Source: Actinomadura rubteroloni
GTDB lineage: Bacteria > Actinomycetota > Actinomycetes > Streptosporangiales > Streptosporangiaceae
NCBI RefSeq assembly: GCF_002911665.1
Contig: NZ_MTBP01000002.1
Coordinates: 248,001-312,000 of the forward strand
Direction: 5' to 3'
DNA length: 64,000 nucleotides
The notes beneath the pieces are model-generated. The model worked only from the letters and a program-made list of their open reading frames with translations. It searched no databases and had not been told where the DNA came from. The stretch's first letter is position 1. Each line of letters begins with the position of its first letter. A program made the translations under genes and the position numbers. Positions 37,652 to 45,150 of the stretch are shown here, in pieces.

Positions 37652-38182
37652 ATGCGCCCCCGCGTCCTGCCCGCCGTGACCGGGCTCGTGCTCGTCCTCG
37701 GCGGCTGTTCGGGACACGACCGGCCCGCCGTCTACGACCTGCCCGCCCGCACCGTCCGGCCGGACGAGACGGCCGTCCACGCGCCGCCGACGGCCAGCGG
37801 CGAACTCACCTTCCAGGTCATCGGCTTCACGACCGGCATGACCGGGCTCGCCGGAAGCCACGCCGACCGTGCCCCGCGCGGCCGCTACACCCGCGTCCGG
37901 ATCGTCGTGGTCAACACCAGCCGCACCGACCAGACCTACGACGCGCGCAACCAGAAGCTCGTCGCGGCGGACGGCGCCCAGTACACCCGCGACCTCGAAG
38001 CCAGTCTCATCAAGCGGCAGCCCGCCGAGGACCTGGAGATCGGCGCGGGCATGCGCGTCGAGATGGACCTCTGGTACGACATCCCGGCGACGGCGCGGCC
38101 CACCGCGCTCCGCGTCGTCGGGACGGCGCCGCTCGGGTCCGTCACCCCGACCGCGCCGCCCGCCGACGTCCGGCTCCCCTGA
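37652..38182 (+). CDS. Putative lipoprotein with DUF4352-like domain
   Basis: A 176-residue exported lipoprotein. The hydrophobic signal ends in the lipobox LGGC with cysteine at residue 19. The mature part (about residues 45-165) is a beta-rich domain with RIVVVNTSRTDQTYD and a basic-acidic pair around residues 100-140, similar in layout to DUF4352 immunoglobulin-like proteins. The function is unknown. Its 3' end is nine bases from the convergent livF. Confidence 0.78.
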   Translation: MRPRVLPAVTGLVLVLGGCSGHDRPAVYDLPARTVRPDETAVHAPPTASGELTFQVIGFTTGMTGLAGSHADRAPRGRYTRVRIVVVNTSRTDQTYDARNQKLVAADGAQYTRDLEASLIKRQPAEDLEIGAGMRVEMDLWYDIPATARPTALRVVGTAPLGSVTPTAPPADVRLP

Positions 38183-38191
38183 CGGGCCCGC

Positions 38192-38932
38192 TCACGCCTC
38201 CCCGGGCCGCTCGGTCTCGGTCACGTCCGTCCCGCCGCCGAGGTAGGCCGCCCGCACCTGCGGGTCGTCCAGCAGGTCCGCCGCCGGGGCCGACTTCACG
38301 ATCCGCCCGGTCTCCAGCACGTACGCCCGGTGCGCGATCTGCAGCGCCTGCGCCGCGTTCTGCTCCACCAGCAGGACGGTCGTGCCGCGCCGGTTGATCT
38401 CCTCGATGATCGAGAAGATCTGCTGCACCAGCATCGGCGCCAGGCCCATCGACGGCTCGTCCAGCAGCAGCACCTTCGGACGCGCCATCAGCGCCCGCCC
38501 GATCGCGAGCATCTGCTGCTCGCCGCCCGACATCGTCCCGCCCATCTGGCCCTTGCGCTCGGCCAGCCGGGGGAACAGCTCGTAGACCTCCGCCAGCTCC
38601 TTGGAGCCGTCGCCGCGCCGCGCGTACGCGCCCATCGCGAGGTTGTCGGCGACCGTCATGCCCGGGAACACGCCCCGGCCCTCCGGCGACTGACCGATGC
38701 CCGCGAGGACGCGCTTGTGCCCCGGCATCCGGCTGATGTCGCGGCCGTCGAACCGGATCCGCCCCCGCGACAGCGGGCGCAGCCCCGAGATCGTCTTCAG
38801 CGTCGTCGTCTTGCCCGCGCCGTTCGCGCCGATCAGCGTGACGATCTCGCCCGCGCCGACCTCGATCGACAGGCCCCGGATCGCCGCGATCTTTCCGTAG
38901 TGGACGTGGACGTCCTCAACCTCAAGAAGCAT
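38192..38932 (-). CDS. livF: Branched-chain amino-acid ABC transporter ATPase LivF
   Basis: A 246-residue ATP-binding subunit. Walker A is GANGAGKTTT (about residues 36-45), the signature is MSGGEQQMLAIGRAL and Walker B is VLLLDEPSMGLAP, which is the LivF form. It is the last of five co-directional genes and overlaps livG by 11 bases. It energises uptake of branched-chain amino acids or related amides. Confidence 0.92.
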   Translation of the reverse strand: MLLEVEDVHVHYGKIAAIRGLSIEVGAGEIVTLIGANGAGKTTTLKTISGLRPLSRGRIRFDGRDISRMPGHKRVLAGIGQSPEGRGVFPGMTVADNLAMGAYARRGDGSKELAEVYELFPRLAERKGQMGGTMSGGEQQMLAIGRALMARPKVLLLDEPSMGLAPMLVQQIFSIIEEINRRGTTVLLVEQNAAQALQIAHRAYVLETGRIVKSAPAADLLDDPQVRAAYLGGGTDVTETERPGEA

Positions 38933-39707
38933 CGGCGGGAGCCCCCAAGTACGCCTCGATGACCCGAGGGTCGTTCTGAATCTCCGCCGGCAGGCCCTCG
39001 GCGATCTTCTGCCCGAAGTCCAGCACGGCGATCCGGTCGCTGATGCCCATGATCAGGCTCATGTCGTGCTCGATCAGCAGAACCGTCCGGCCCGAGTCGC
39101 GGATGCGGCGGATCAGGTCCTGCAGCTCGATCTTCTCCGCCGGGTTCATGCCCGCGGCCGGCTCGTCCAGCAGCAGCAGCTTCGGCTCGGTCGCGAGCGC
39201 CCGCGCGATCTCCAGCCGCCGCTGGTCGCCGTAGGGCAGGTTCTTGGCGTTCTCGTCCAGCCGGTGCGCGACGCCGACGAACTCCAGCAGCTCCCGCGCC
39301 TTCTCCCGGCCCTCGCGCTCCTCCCGGCGGTGCCACGGCAGGCCGAGGGACGCGCCCGCCAGGCCCGTCCGGTGATGGGCGTCCGCGCCCACCATCACGT
39401 TCTCCAGCGCGGTCATGTTGTGGAACAGACGGACGTTCTGGAACGTCCGGGCCACGCCGCGCTTGGTCACCGCGAAGCGCTTGCGGCCGTCGATGCGGTC
39501 GCCGTCGAACACGACCCGGCCCTCCGTCGGCCGGTAGACGCCGGTGATCACGTTGAACACCGTCGTCTTGCCCGCGCCGTTCGGGCCGATCAGCGCGAAG
39601 ATCTCGCCCGTGCGCACCGCGAGGTCCAGCCCGTTGATCGCCACGACGCCGCCGAACCGCATCGTGATCTGCCGCAGTTCCAGCAGGCCCCCGGTCTCCT
39701 CGCTCAT
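38922..39707 (-). CDS. livG: Branched-chain amino-acid ABC transporter ATPase LivG
   Basis: A 261-residue ATP-binding subunit with Walker A GPNGAGKTTV, TFQNVRLFHNMT (LivG-type Q-loop region), a variant signature LPYGDQRRLEIARAL and Walker B LLLLDEPAAGMNP. The start at 39707 overlaps the livM stop by four bases (ATGA). The residues after Walker B (AAGMNPAE) are typical of LivG rather than LivF. Confidence 0.92.
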   Translation of the reverse strand: MSEETGGLLELRQITMRFGGVVAINGLDLAVRTGEIFALIGPNGAGKTTVFNVITGVYRPTEGRVVFDGDRIDGRKRFAVTKRGVARTFQNVRLFHNMTALENVMVGADAHHRTGLAGASLGLPWHRREEREGREKARELLEFVGVAHRLDENAKNLPYGDQRRLEIARALATEPKLLLLDEPAAGMNPAEKIELQDLIRRIRDSGRTVLLIEHDMSLIMGISDRIAVLDFGQKIAEGLPAEIQNDPRVIEAYLGAPADAS

Positions 39708-40870
39708 CCGGTCACCTCCGCCTTGGCCTCGTGCGGATCGCCGTCCGGTCCCGCGACTCCGGCGCCGAGACCGCCCATGCCGCCCGTTCCCTCCTGCAGT
39801 TCCGCCTTCCGCCGCCGCGACGGCAGCAGGCCCTCCGGACGCAGCGCCATCATCACCACGAGCGCCAGCCCGAAGAAAAGGACCCGGTAATCGTTCAGTG
39901 CCCGGAAACGCTCCGGCAGCCACGCCACCAGGAAAGCGCCCAGGATCACGCCCGGCAGGTTCCCCGAACCGCCGAGGACGACGGCCGCGAGGATCAGCGC
40001 CGACACCATGAACTCGAAGTTCTTCGGAATGATCGACGTCGCCTGCGAACCGTAGATCACGCCCGTCAGGCCGCCGATCGCCGCGCCGATCGCGAACGCC
40101 GCCAGCTTGAACTTGAACGTCGGCACGCCCATCAGTTCGGCCGCGTCCTCGTCCTCCCGGATCGCCGCCCACGCGCGCCCCACCCGGCTCCGATTCAGCC
40201 GGACGACGAACACGATCACCACGATGATCGCCAGCAGCATCAGGTAGTAGTAAGGACGCGAATCCAGCGCCCCGTACGTGAACGGCTGCAGACCGCCGAG
40301 GCCGAGGCCCGTGAACGGCTGCACGTCCGGCACCGCCCACTCCGTCAGCGTCGGCGGATGCGGAATCCCGGAAATGCCGTTCGGGCCGCCGATCGAGTCG
40401 GTGTTCTGCGCCACGATCCGGATGATCTCCCCGAACCCCAGCGTCACGATCGCCAGATAGTCGCCGCGCAGCCGCAGCGTCGGCGCGCCCAGGATCACGC
40501 CCGACGCCGCCGCGATGACGATGCCGACCGGCACGATCGCCCAGAAGTCCCAACCGTGCAGTTTCCCGAGCACCGCCATCGAATACGCGCCGATCGCGAA
40601 GAACGCCACGTACCCGAGGTCCAGCAGGCCCGCCTGCCCCACCACCACGTTCAACCCGATCGCCAGCAGGATGTACCCGCCGATCGGGAAGAACAACAGG
40701 TCCGACCAGTTACTGGACGGCGACATGAAACTCCCGATCGAATCCGCCGGAAGAATCAGCGCGCCGAGCACCAGCAACACATAGACCGGCCACCGCGCCC
40801 GTCCCGGCGCCGACGCCCAGCCGTCGCGCACCCGCGCGACCGTGCCGGTGACCATCCGGAGCGACGCCAT
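39704..40870 (-). CDS. livM: Branched-chain amino-acid ABC transporter permease LivM
   Basis: A permease of about 388 residues with eight to ten membrane spans. Family marks are YILLAIGLNVVVGQAGLLDLGYVAF, LRGDYLAIVTLGFGEI and RVGRAWAAIREDEDAAELMG, the last being the loop that contacts the ATPases. The start is placed at ATG 40870, which has a GGAGGGGG site with good spacing; an in-frame ATG at 40903 overlaps the livH stop and would add 11 residues. The C-terminal 40 residues are a charged cytosolic tail. Confidence 0.9.
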   Translation of the reverse strand: MASLRMVTGTVARVRDGWASAPGRARWPVYVLLVLGALILPADSIGSFMSPSSNWSDLLFFPIGGYILLAIGLNVVVGQAGLLDLGYVAFFAIGAYSMAVLGKLHGWDFWAIVPVGIVIAAASGVILGAPTLRLRGDYLAIVTLGFGEIIRIVAQNTDSIGGPNGISGIPHPPTLTEWAVPDVQPFTGLGLGGLQPFTYGALDSRPYYYLMLLAIIVVIVFVVRLNRSRVGRAWAAIREDEDAAELMGVPTFKFKLAAFAIGAAIGGLTGVIYGSQATSIIPKNFEFMVSALILAAVVLGGSGNLPGVILGAFLVAWLPERFRALNDYRVLFFGLALVVMMALRPEGLLPSRRRKAELQEGTGGMGGLGAGVAGPDGDPHEAKAEVTG

Positions 40871-40899
40871 CGGTCCCCCTCCGCTCGTCTTCGCGCCGC

Positions 40900-41868
40900 T
40901 CATGCGCGCGCCCGCTGCAACGACTCGCCCAGAATTCCCGTCGGGCGGAACATCAGCACCAGAACCAGGACGCTGAACGCCACGACGTCCCGCCATTCCG
41001 CGCCGAAGATCGACGACCCGTACATCTCCAGCAGCCCCAGCGCCATCCCGCCGATCAGCGCGCCGCGCAGATTGCCGATCCCGCCGAGCACCGCCGCCGT
41101 GAACGCCTTGATGCCGAGCAGGAACCCGACCGTGTAGACCGTCTCCTCGAAACGCATCATGTACAGCGCCGCCGCCACACCCGCCATCGCGCCGCCGAGC
41201 GCGAACGTCGCCATCACGATCCGGTCGATGTTCACGCCCATCAGCACGGCCGTCTCGGGATCCTGCGCCGTCGCGCGGATGCCCCGGCCGAGCCGCGTCC
41301 GGCCCACGAACTGGTCCAGCGCCACCATCATCAGGATCGCGCCGACGAAGATGATGACCTTGTCGCTGCGGAAATCCACCGACCCGATCGAGAACAGGTT
41401 CACCGGATCGGTGAAATCGTTCGACTGCACCGGCAGGTGCCCGCCCGCCAGCGGCCGGTCGAAGAACCGCGGGATCACCACGATCGCGAACAACTGCTGC
41501 AGGAACAGCGACGCGCCGATCGCCGAGATCAGCGCCGCCAGCCGCGACCCGCCCGACCGCCGCAGCGGCCGGTAGGCCACCAGTTCCATCAGCACCGCCG
41601 AACCGCCCGCCGCGACCGCCGCCACGACCGCCAGGAGGACGACCAGGCCGATCAGCGCGAGCGTCCCCACCGGGGATCGGATGCCGAGCGCCTCCACCGC
41701 GCCGACCACCGCGAACGTGCCGATCATGAAGATCTCGGAATGCGCGAAATTGATCAGCCGCAGCACGCCGTAGACCATCGTGTAGCCGAGCGCGACCAGC
41801 GCGTAGATGGCGCCGAGCGAAAGGCCGTCGACCGTGGACGGCCAAAACTGATCCAGGAAGTTCTGCAC
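40900..41868 (-). CDS. livH: Branched-chain amino-acid ABC transporter permease LivH
   Basis: A 322-residue permease with about eight spans. The N-terminus DGLSLGAIYALVALGYTMVYG and the motif INFAHSEIFMIG are the LivH hallmarks, and the ATPase-contact loop is RLGRGIRATAQDPETAVLMG. It is separated from livK by 92 bases that contain a hairpin, so the binding-protein gene may be expressed at a higher level than the permease genes. Confidence 0.92.
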   Translation of the reverse strand: MQNFLDQFWPSTVDGLSLGAIYALVALGYTMVYGVLRLINFAHSEIFMIGTFAVVGAVEALGIRSPVGTLALIGLVVLLAVVAAVAAGGSAVLMELVAYRPLRRSGGSRLAALISAIGASLFLQQLFAIVVIPRFFDRPLAGGHLPVQSNDFTDPVNLFSIGSVDFRSDKVIIFVGAILMMVALDQFVGRTRLGRGIRATAQDPETAVLMGVNIDRIVMATFALGGAMAGVAAALYMMRFEETVYTVGFLLGIKAFTAAVLGGIGNLRGALIGGMALGLLEMYGSSIFGAEWRDVVAFSVLVLVLMFRPTGILGESLQRARA

Positions 41869-41887
41869 GATGAGCCGCCTTCGTCAG

Positions 41888-41919
41888 AAGGGGCGGGAAC
41901 GCGACCGCGCCCCCGCCCC
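41888..41919 (-). promoter_or_regulatory. Hairpin between livK and livH
   Basis: Bases 41888-41896 and 41911-41919 form a perfect 9-bp G/C stem with a 14-base loop in the intercistronic gap. On the minus strand it is followed by TTCTG, not a true U-run. A partial terminator or mRNA-protecting stem after the binding-protein gene is a common arrangement in ABC operons. Confidence 0.5.
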
Positions 41920-41960
41920 TGCGCGTCGACGGGAAGTGCCCGCCGCGGCGGGCCGTCCCG

Positions 41961-43133
41961 CTAGTTCAGCTTCGACGTCTTCGCGTCGCCGATCAGCGGA
42001 AGCGTCGCGCCCTTGATCTGGTAGACGTAGATCGCGCTGCTCGCCGGGTCGCCCTGCGGCGTGAACTTGATCTGCTTGGAGACGCCGGGGACGTCCACCG
42101 TCGAGAGGAACTTGTTGATGTCCTCCGCCTTGGTGTTGCCCGCCTTGATCGCCGCGATGAAGGCCGTCGCCGCGTCATAGCCCTCGGCCGAGTAGATGGC
42201 CGTTTCGGTCTTGTACTTGGCCTTGTACGCCTCGGAGAACTTCTTCGACGCCGGGCTCGCCTTGCCGGTCGGGTCGATCAGGCAGGGGCAGCCGATGACC
42301 GAGCCGTCCGCGACCGTCCCGCCCGCGCCCTTCGCCAGACCCGGGTCCAGCGAGCCGTCGCCGGACAGGAACCGCGCCTTCACGCCCGCCTGCCGGAGCT
42401 GCTTCACGAGCTTGCCGGCCTGCGCGTAGTACCCGCCGAAGAACACCGCGTCCGGCGCGAACGCCTTCACCTGGTTCACCGTCGCCGAGTAGTCCGACGC
42501 GTTCGGGTCGATGACGCCGACCTGCGTCGTCGCGCCGGCCGCCTTCACCGTGCGCTCCACCGTCGTGCCGAGCGGCTTGCCGTACTCGGAGTTGTCGTGG
42601 ACGACGAACACCTTCTTGGCGCCGAGGCCGCTCGTGATGAACGTCCCGACGCCCGTGCCCTGCACGTCGTCGTTGCCGACGATCCGGTGGAAGAACTTCC
42701 AGCCGTTCTTCGACAGCGCCGCGTTCGTCGCCGACGCCGAGATCGACGGGATCTTCCCCTCCTCCAGGACGGGGTCGACCTGCTGCGACTCACCGGAGAA
42801 CGCCGGGCCGATCAGACCGACGATCTTGTCCTTGGTGATCGCCGACTTCGCCAGCGGGACGGCCTGCTCGCCCTTGCCCTGGCTGTCGTAGGTCTTGAAC
42901 TTGATCTTGACCTTCGGGTTCGTCGCGTTGTACTCCTCGATCGCCAGCAACGCGCCCTGCTTGGGCGGAATGACGATTCCCGCGCTCTCACCGGTGAGGT
43001 CGCCCATGAAGCCGATGGTGACCGAGTCGCCGTCGCCCGAACCACCCGAGTCACCGCCGCAGGCGGAGGCACTGACCGCGAGCACCGCGCTGAGGGCCAC
43101 CGCGCCCGTGGCCCGCATGATGTTGCGCCGCAA
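41961..43133 (-). CDS. livK: Branched-chain amino-acid ABC transporter substrate-binding lipoprotein
   Basis: A type I periplasmic-binding protein (Leu/Ile/Val-binding fold), about 390 residues. It is exported and lipidated at cysteine 25 (SASAC). The mature protein begins with Gly/Ser spacer residues and then VTIGFMGDLTGES, the conserved first strand, and contains VVHDNSEYG. The TTG start at 43133 has an AAAGGTGA site; an ATG five codons downstream (43118) is the alternative. It heads the five-gene liv operon. Binding of leucine/isoleucine/valine is the family default, and short amides or urea are alternatives. Confidence 0.9.
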   Translation of the reverse strand: MRRNIMRATGAVALSAVLAVSASACGGDSGGSGDGDSVTIGFMGDLTGESAGIVIPPKQGALLAIEEYNATNPKVKIKFKTYDSQGKGEQAVPLAKSAITKDKIVGLIGPAFSGESQQVDPVLEEGKIPSISASATNAALSKNGWKFFHRIVGNDDVQGTGVGTFITSGLGAKKVFVVHDNSEYGKPLGTTVERTVKAAGATTQVGVIDPNASDYSATVNQVKAFAPDAVFFGGYYAQAGKLVKQLRQAGVKARFLSGDGSLDPGLAKGAGGTVADGSVIGCPCLIDPTGKASPASKKFSEAYKAKYKTETAIYSAEGYDAATAFIAAIKAGNTKAEDINKFLSTVDVPGVSKQIKFTPQGDPASSAIYVYQIKGATLPLIGDAKTSKLN

Positions 43134-43490
43134 GGTGTCACCTTTCCATCCGGATCCGGGGGGATCAGGTACGAGTCCGAGCCCGGTGCACGCCTTCTGA
43201 AGAAAACGGTCACTCCGGGACCAGGTATGTCGTACACCTCCCGGCCGAGAGGTAACAGGACCCGGCACACGAAGGGTTACTGACTCGTTATCCCCCCGTG
43301 CCCATTCGCGCAGGGCCCCGGCCAGCGACGATCACGGAAAGTGAAGCCGGTTCCGCCCCGGTCGCCGGGCCTCCGGGCCGGTTCCGGACGGATTCCCCGG
43401 CCTTTTTGTCAACGCCGTTTCACCGCCATGACAGCCGTGTTACGGGCCGTGTGGCCGGTTACGGCCCGTCCGAAACCCCGGGATCCGGCC
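43134..43490. other. 357-base gap between livK and pdtaR: livK promoter region and a hairpin
   Basis: No coding frame is supported. The livK promoter must lie in the low-coordinate part; no clear -35/-10 pair was seen. An 8-bp perfect inverted repeat (43442-43449 with 43462-43469) lies 22 bases beyond the pdtaR stop and may end that transcript, although no T-run follows. Confidence 0.5.
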
Positions 43491-44111
43491 TCAGTCCGCC
43501 GCCGGACCGGATCCGCCGTCCTGGCCCGACCCCTTCGACGCGCCCGCCACCACGGCCTCCGCGACCGCCCGCATCGTCAGCCGGCGGTCCATCGACGTCT
43601 TCTGGATCCACCGGAACGCCTCCGGCTCCGTCCAGCCGTGCGCCTCCTGCAGGAGCCCCTTGGCACGGTCGACGACCTTGCGCGTCTCCAGCCGGTCCGA
43701 AAGCCCCGCGACCTCCGCCTCCAGCGCCCGCAGCTCGGTGTAGCGGCTCACCGCCACCTCGATCGCCGGCGTCAGGTCCGTCTTGCTGAACGGCTTGACG
43801 AGATAGGCCATCGCGCCCGCGTCCGTCGCCCGCTGCACCAGCTCCCGCTGCGAGAACGCCGTGAGGATGACGACGGGGGCGATCCGGTCCGCGGAGATGC
43901 GCTCGGCGGCGGAGATGCCGTCCAGAACGGGCATCTTGACGTCGAGGATCACCAGGTCGGGGCGGTGCTCGGCGGCCAGCCGGACGGCCGTCTCACCGTC
44001 CCCCGCCTCGCCCACGACCTCGTACCCGTCCTCCTGGAGCATCTCCTTGAGGTCCAGCCGGATGAGGGCCTCGTCTTCTGCGATCACAACTCGCCGAGCG
44101 GTCTCCGTCAC
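43491..44111 (-). CDS. pdtaR: ANTAR-domain response regulator PdtaR
   Basis: RNA-binding antiterminator response regulator, 206 residues, matching Mycobacterium PdtaR (Rv1626) in size. The receiver domain has AEDEALIRLDL, phosphoacceptor VILDVKMPVLDG, ILTAFS and the lysine of YLVKPFSK. The C-terminal ANTAR domain (about residues 130-190) contains RKVVDRAKGLLQ and EAFRWIQKTSM. Its partner kinase PdtaS is not in the window. The GTG start at 44111 gives the conserved TETARRVVIAEDEAL beginning. In mycobacteria PdtaS/PdtaR respond to nutrients and nitric oxide. Confidence 0.93.
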   Translation of the reverse strand: MTETARRVVIAEDEALIRLDLKEMLQEDGYEVVGEAGDGETAVRLAAEHRPDLVILDVKMPVLDGISAAERISADRIAPVVILTAFSQRELVQRATDAGAMAYLVKPFSKTDLTPAIEVAVSRYTELRALEAEVAGLSDRLETRKVVDRAKGLLQEAHGWTEPEAFRWIQKTSMDRRLTMRAVAEAVVAGASKGSGQDGGSGPAAD

Positions 44112-44210
44112 GCACCCGAGACTACCGGGACCCGCTAGCATGGTCGGAGCCAGGTGGGACATGCCGAGTGAGAGCCGCCGGGCCAAGATGTCCGAAAAAA
44201 TTGGATAAAT

Positions 44211-44285
44211 GCCCCGATAGCCCAATAGGCAGCAGGCGATGGTCTCAAAAGCCATAAAGTGTGGGTTCGAGTCCCACTCGGGGCA
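44211..44285 (+). tRNA. tRNA with anticodon CAA (Leu codon UUG) but class-I short variable loop
   Basis: A full cloverleaf can be folded by hand: 7-bp acceptor (GCCCCGA with TCGGGGC), D-arm closed by GCC/GGC, anticodon stem ATGGT/GCCAT with loop CTCAAAA (anticodon CAA at 44246-44248), five-base variable region AAAGT, T-arm GTGGG-TTCGAGT-CCCAC, discriminator A at 44285. No CCA is encoded. Leucine tRNAs normally have a long variable arm; this one does not. The D-loop AATAGGCAG and A73 do look leucine-like. It may be a true but unusual tRNA-Leu or an altered copy. Confidence 0.8.
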
Positions 44286-44291
44286 CATTTC

Positions 44292-44328
44292 GACAAAACC
44301 TCCACCATTCCAGTGGGCGGTTTTTGTC
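44292..44328 (+). terminator. Intrinsic terminator after the tRNA gene
   Basis: GACAAAACC and GGTTTTTGTC, plus CCAC/GTGG, form a long hairpin around a short loop, with TTTTT in the 3' arm. It lies seven bases after the tRNA and 26 bases before the HTH-LAGLIDADG start. The A-rich 5' arm means that it could also act on the opposite strand. Confidence 0.7.
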
Positions 44329-44353
44329 ATACCCGACTGCGACGATCGCGGGC

Positions 44354-45112
44354 ATGTACGATCCGCGACAACGCCCCCTCGCCCTCCGGCTGCTCCGTGA
44401 GGGCTTCTCCCTCGCAGAGATCAATCACCAAACCGGCATTTCACGGCAGACGCTCTACAACTGGAAGAAAGATCCAGAGAAGGCCGCCGCACGCGTGGTG
44501 CCCGCCTGCCCCAGATGCCACGAGCGGGCGCTCGATCGACCCGCCTACTCCTACCTGCTCGGGCTGTACCTCGGGGACGGCCACATCGCCAACGCGCCCA
44601 AGCCGGGGATCTACCGCATGGAGATCGCGTGCGCGAACAGTTGGCCCGGCCTGAGCGAGGAGGCCGCGCACGCGCTCGCCGTCGTCATGCCCGGCCAGAA
44701 GATCGGCCGCAGGGCGAGCATCGGCTGCACCAACATCGGCGCCTACTCCAAGCACTGGCCGTGCATCTTCCCTCAGCATGGACCGGGCATGAAGCACACG
44801 CGCAAAATAACGCTCTCCGAATGGCAGCAGGAGATCGTGGACGAGTGCACCGGAAAGTTCGTTCGGGGTCTGATCCATTCGGACGGCTGTCGCGCGATGA
44901 ACCGCATCAAGCATGTCCGGAATGGCGAGACGGTCTGGTACGAGTATCCCCGGTACTTCTTCACGAACGCGTCCGACGACATCCGCACGCTGTACACCGA
45001 CGCGCTTGACCGGCTCGGGATCGCCTGGAAACAGAGCAACGCCCGGAACATCTCGGTCGCACGAAGGGACGCGGTGGCTCGGCTGGACGCGTTCGTCGGG
45101 CCGAAGTACTGA
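44354..45112 (+). CDS. HTH plus LAGLIDADG-type endonuclease-like protein next to the tRNA
   Basis: A 252-residue protein. Residues 12-37 form a resolvase/transposase-like helix-turn-helix (EGFSLAEINHQTGISRQTLY). A CPRC motif follows at 52-55. Two LAGLIDADG-like motifs are visible: YLLGLYLGDGH (67-77) and FVRGLIHSDGC (169-179), each ending in an acidic residue as needed for metal-dependent cleavage. Family resemblance is to free-standing homing endonucleases that are frequent in actinobacteria from memory, often described only as HTH proteins. It starts 68 bases after the tRNA. Codon use includes more A/T third bases than neighbours (for example AAA, ATA, AAT), suggesting transfer. Endonuclease activity and target site are inferred. 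Confidence 0.75.
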   Translation: MYDPRQRPLALRLLREGFSLAEINHQTGISRQTLYNWKKDPEKAAARVVPACPRCHERALDRPAYSYLLGLYLGDGHIANAPKPGIYRMEIACANSWPGLSEEAAHALAVVMPGQKIGRRASIGCTNIGAYSKHWPCIFPQHGPGMKHTRKITLSEWQQEIVDECTGKFVRGLIHSDGCRAMNRIKHVRNGETVWYEYPRYFFTNASDDIRTLYTDALDRLGIAWKQSNARNISVARRDAVARLDAFVGPKY

Positions 45113-45150
45113 CCGGCGGCCGGGCGGCCGGGGCCGCCCGGGCCGCGGCG

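Noticed and set aside
44261-44353. Upstream extension of the HTH-LAGLIDADG frame into the tRNA
   Set aside because: The open frame starts inside the tRNA T-arm and crosses a terminator hairpin; ATG 44354 matches the expected family start.
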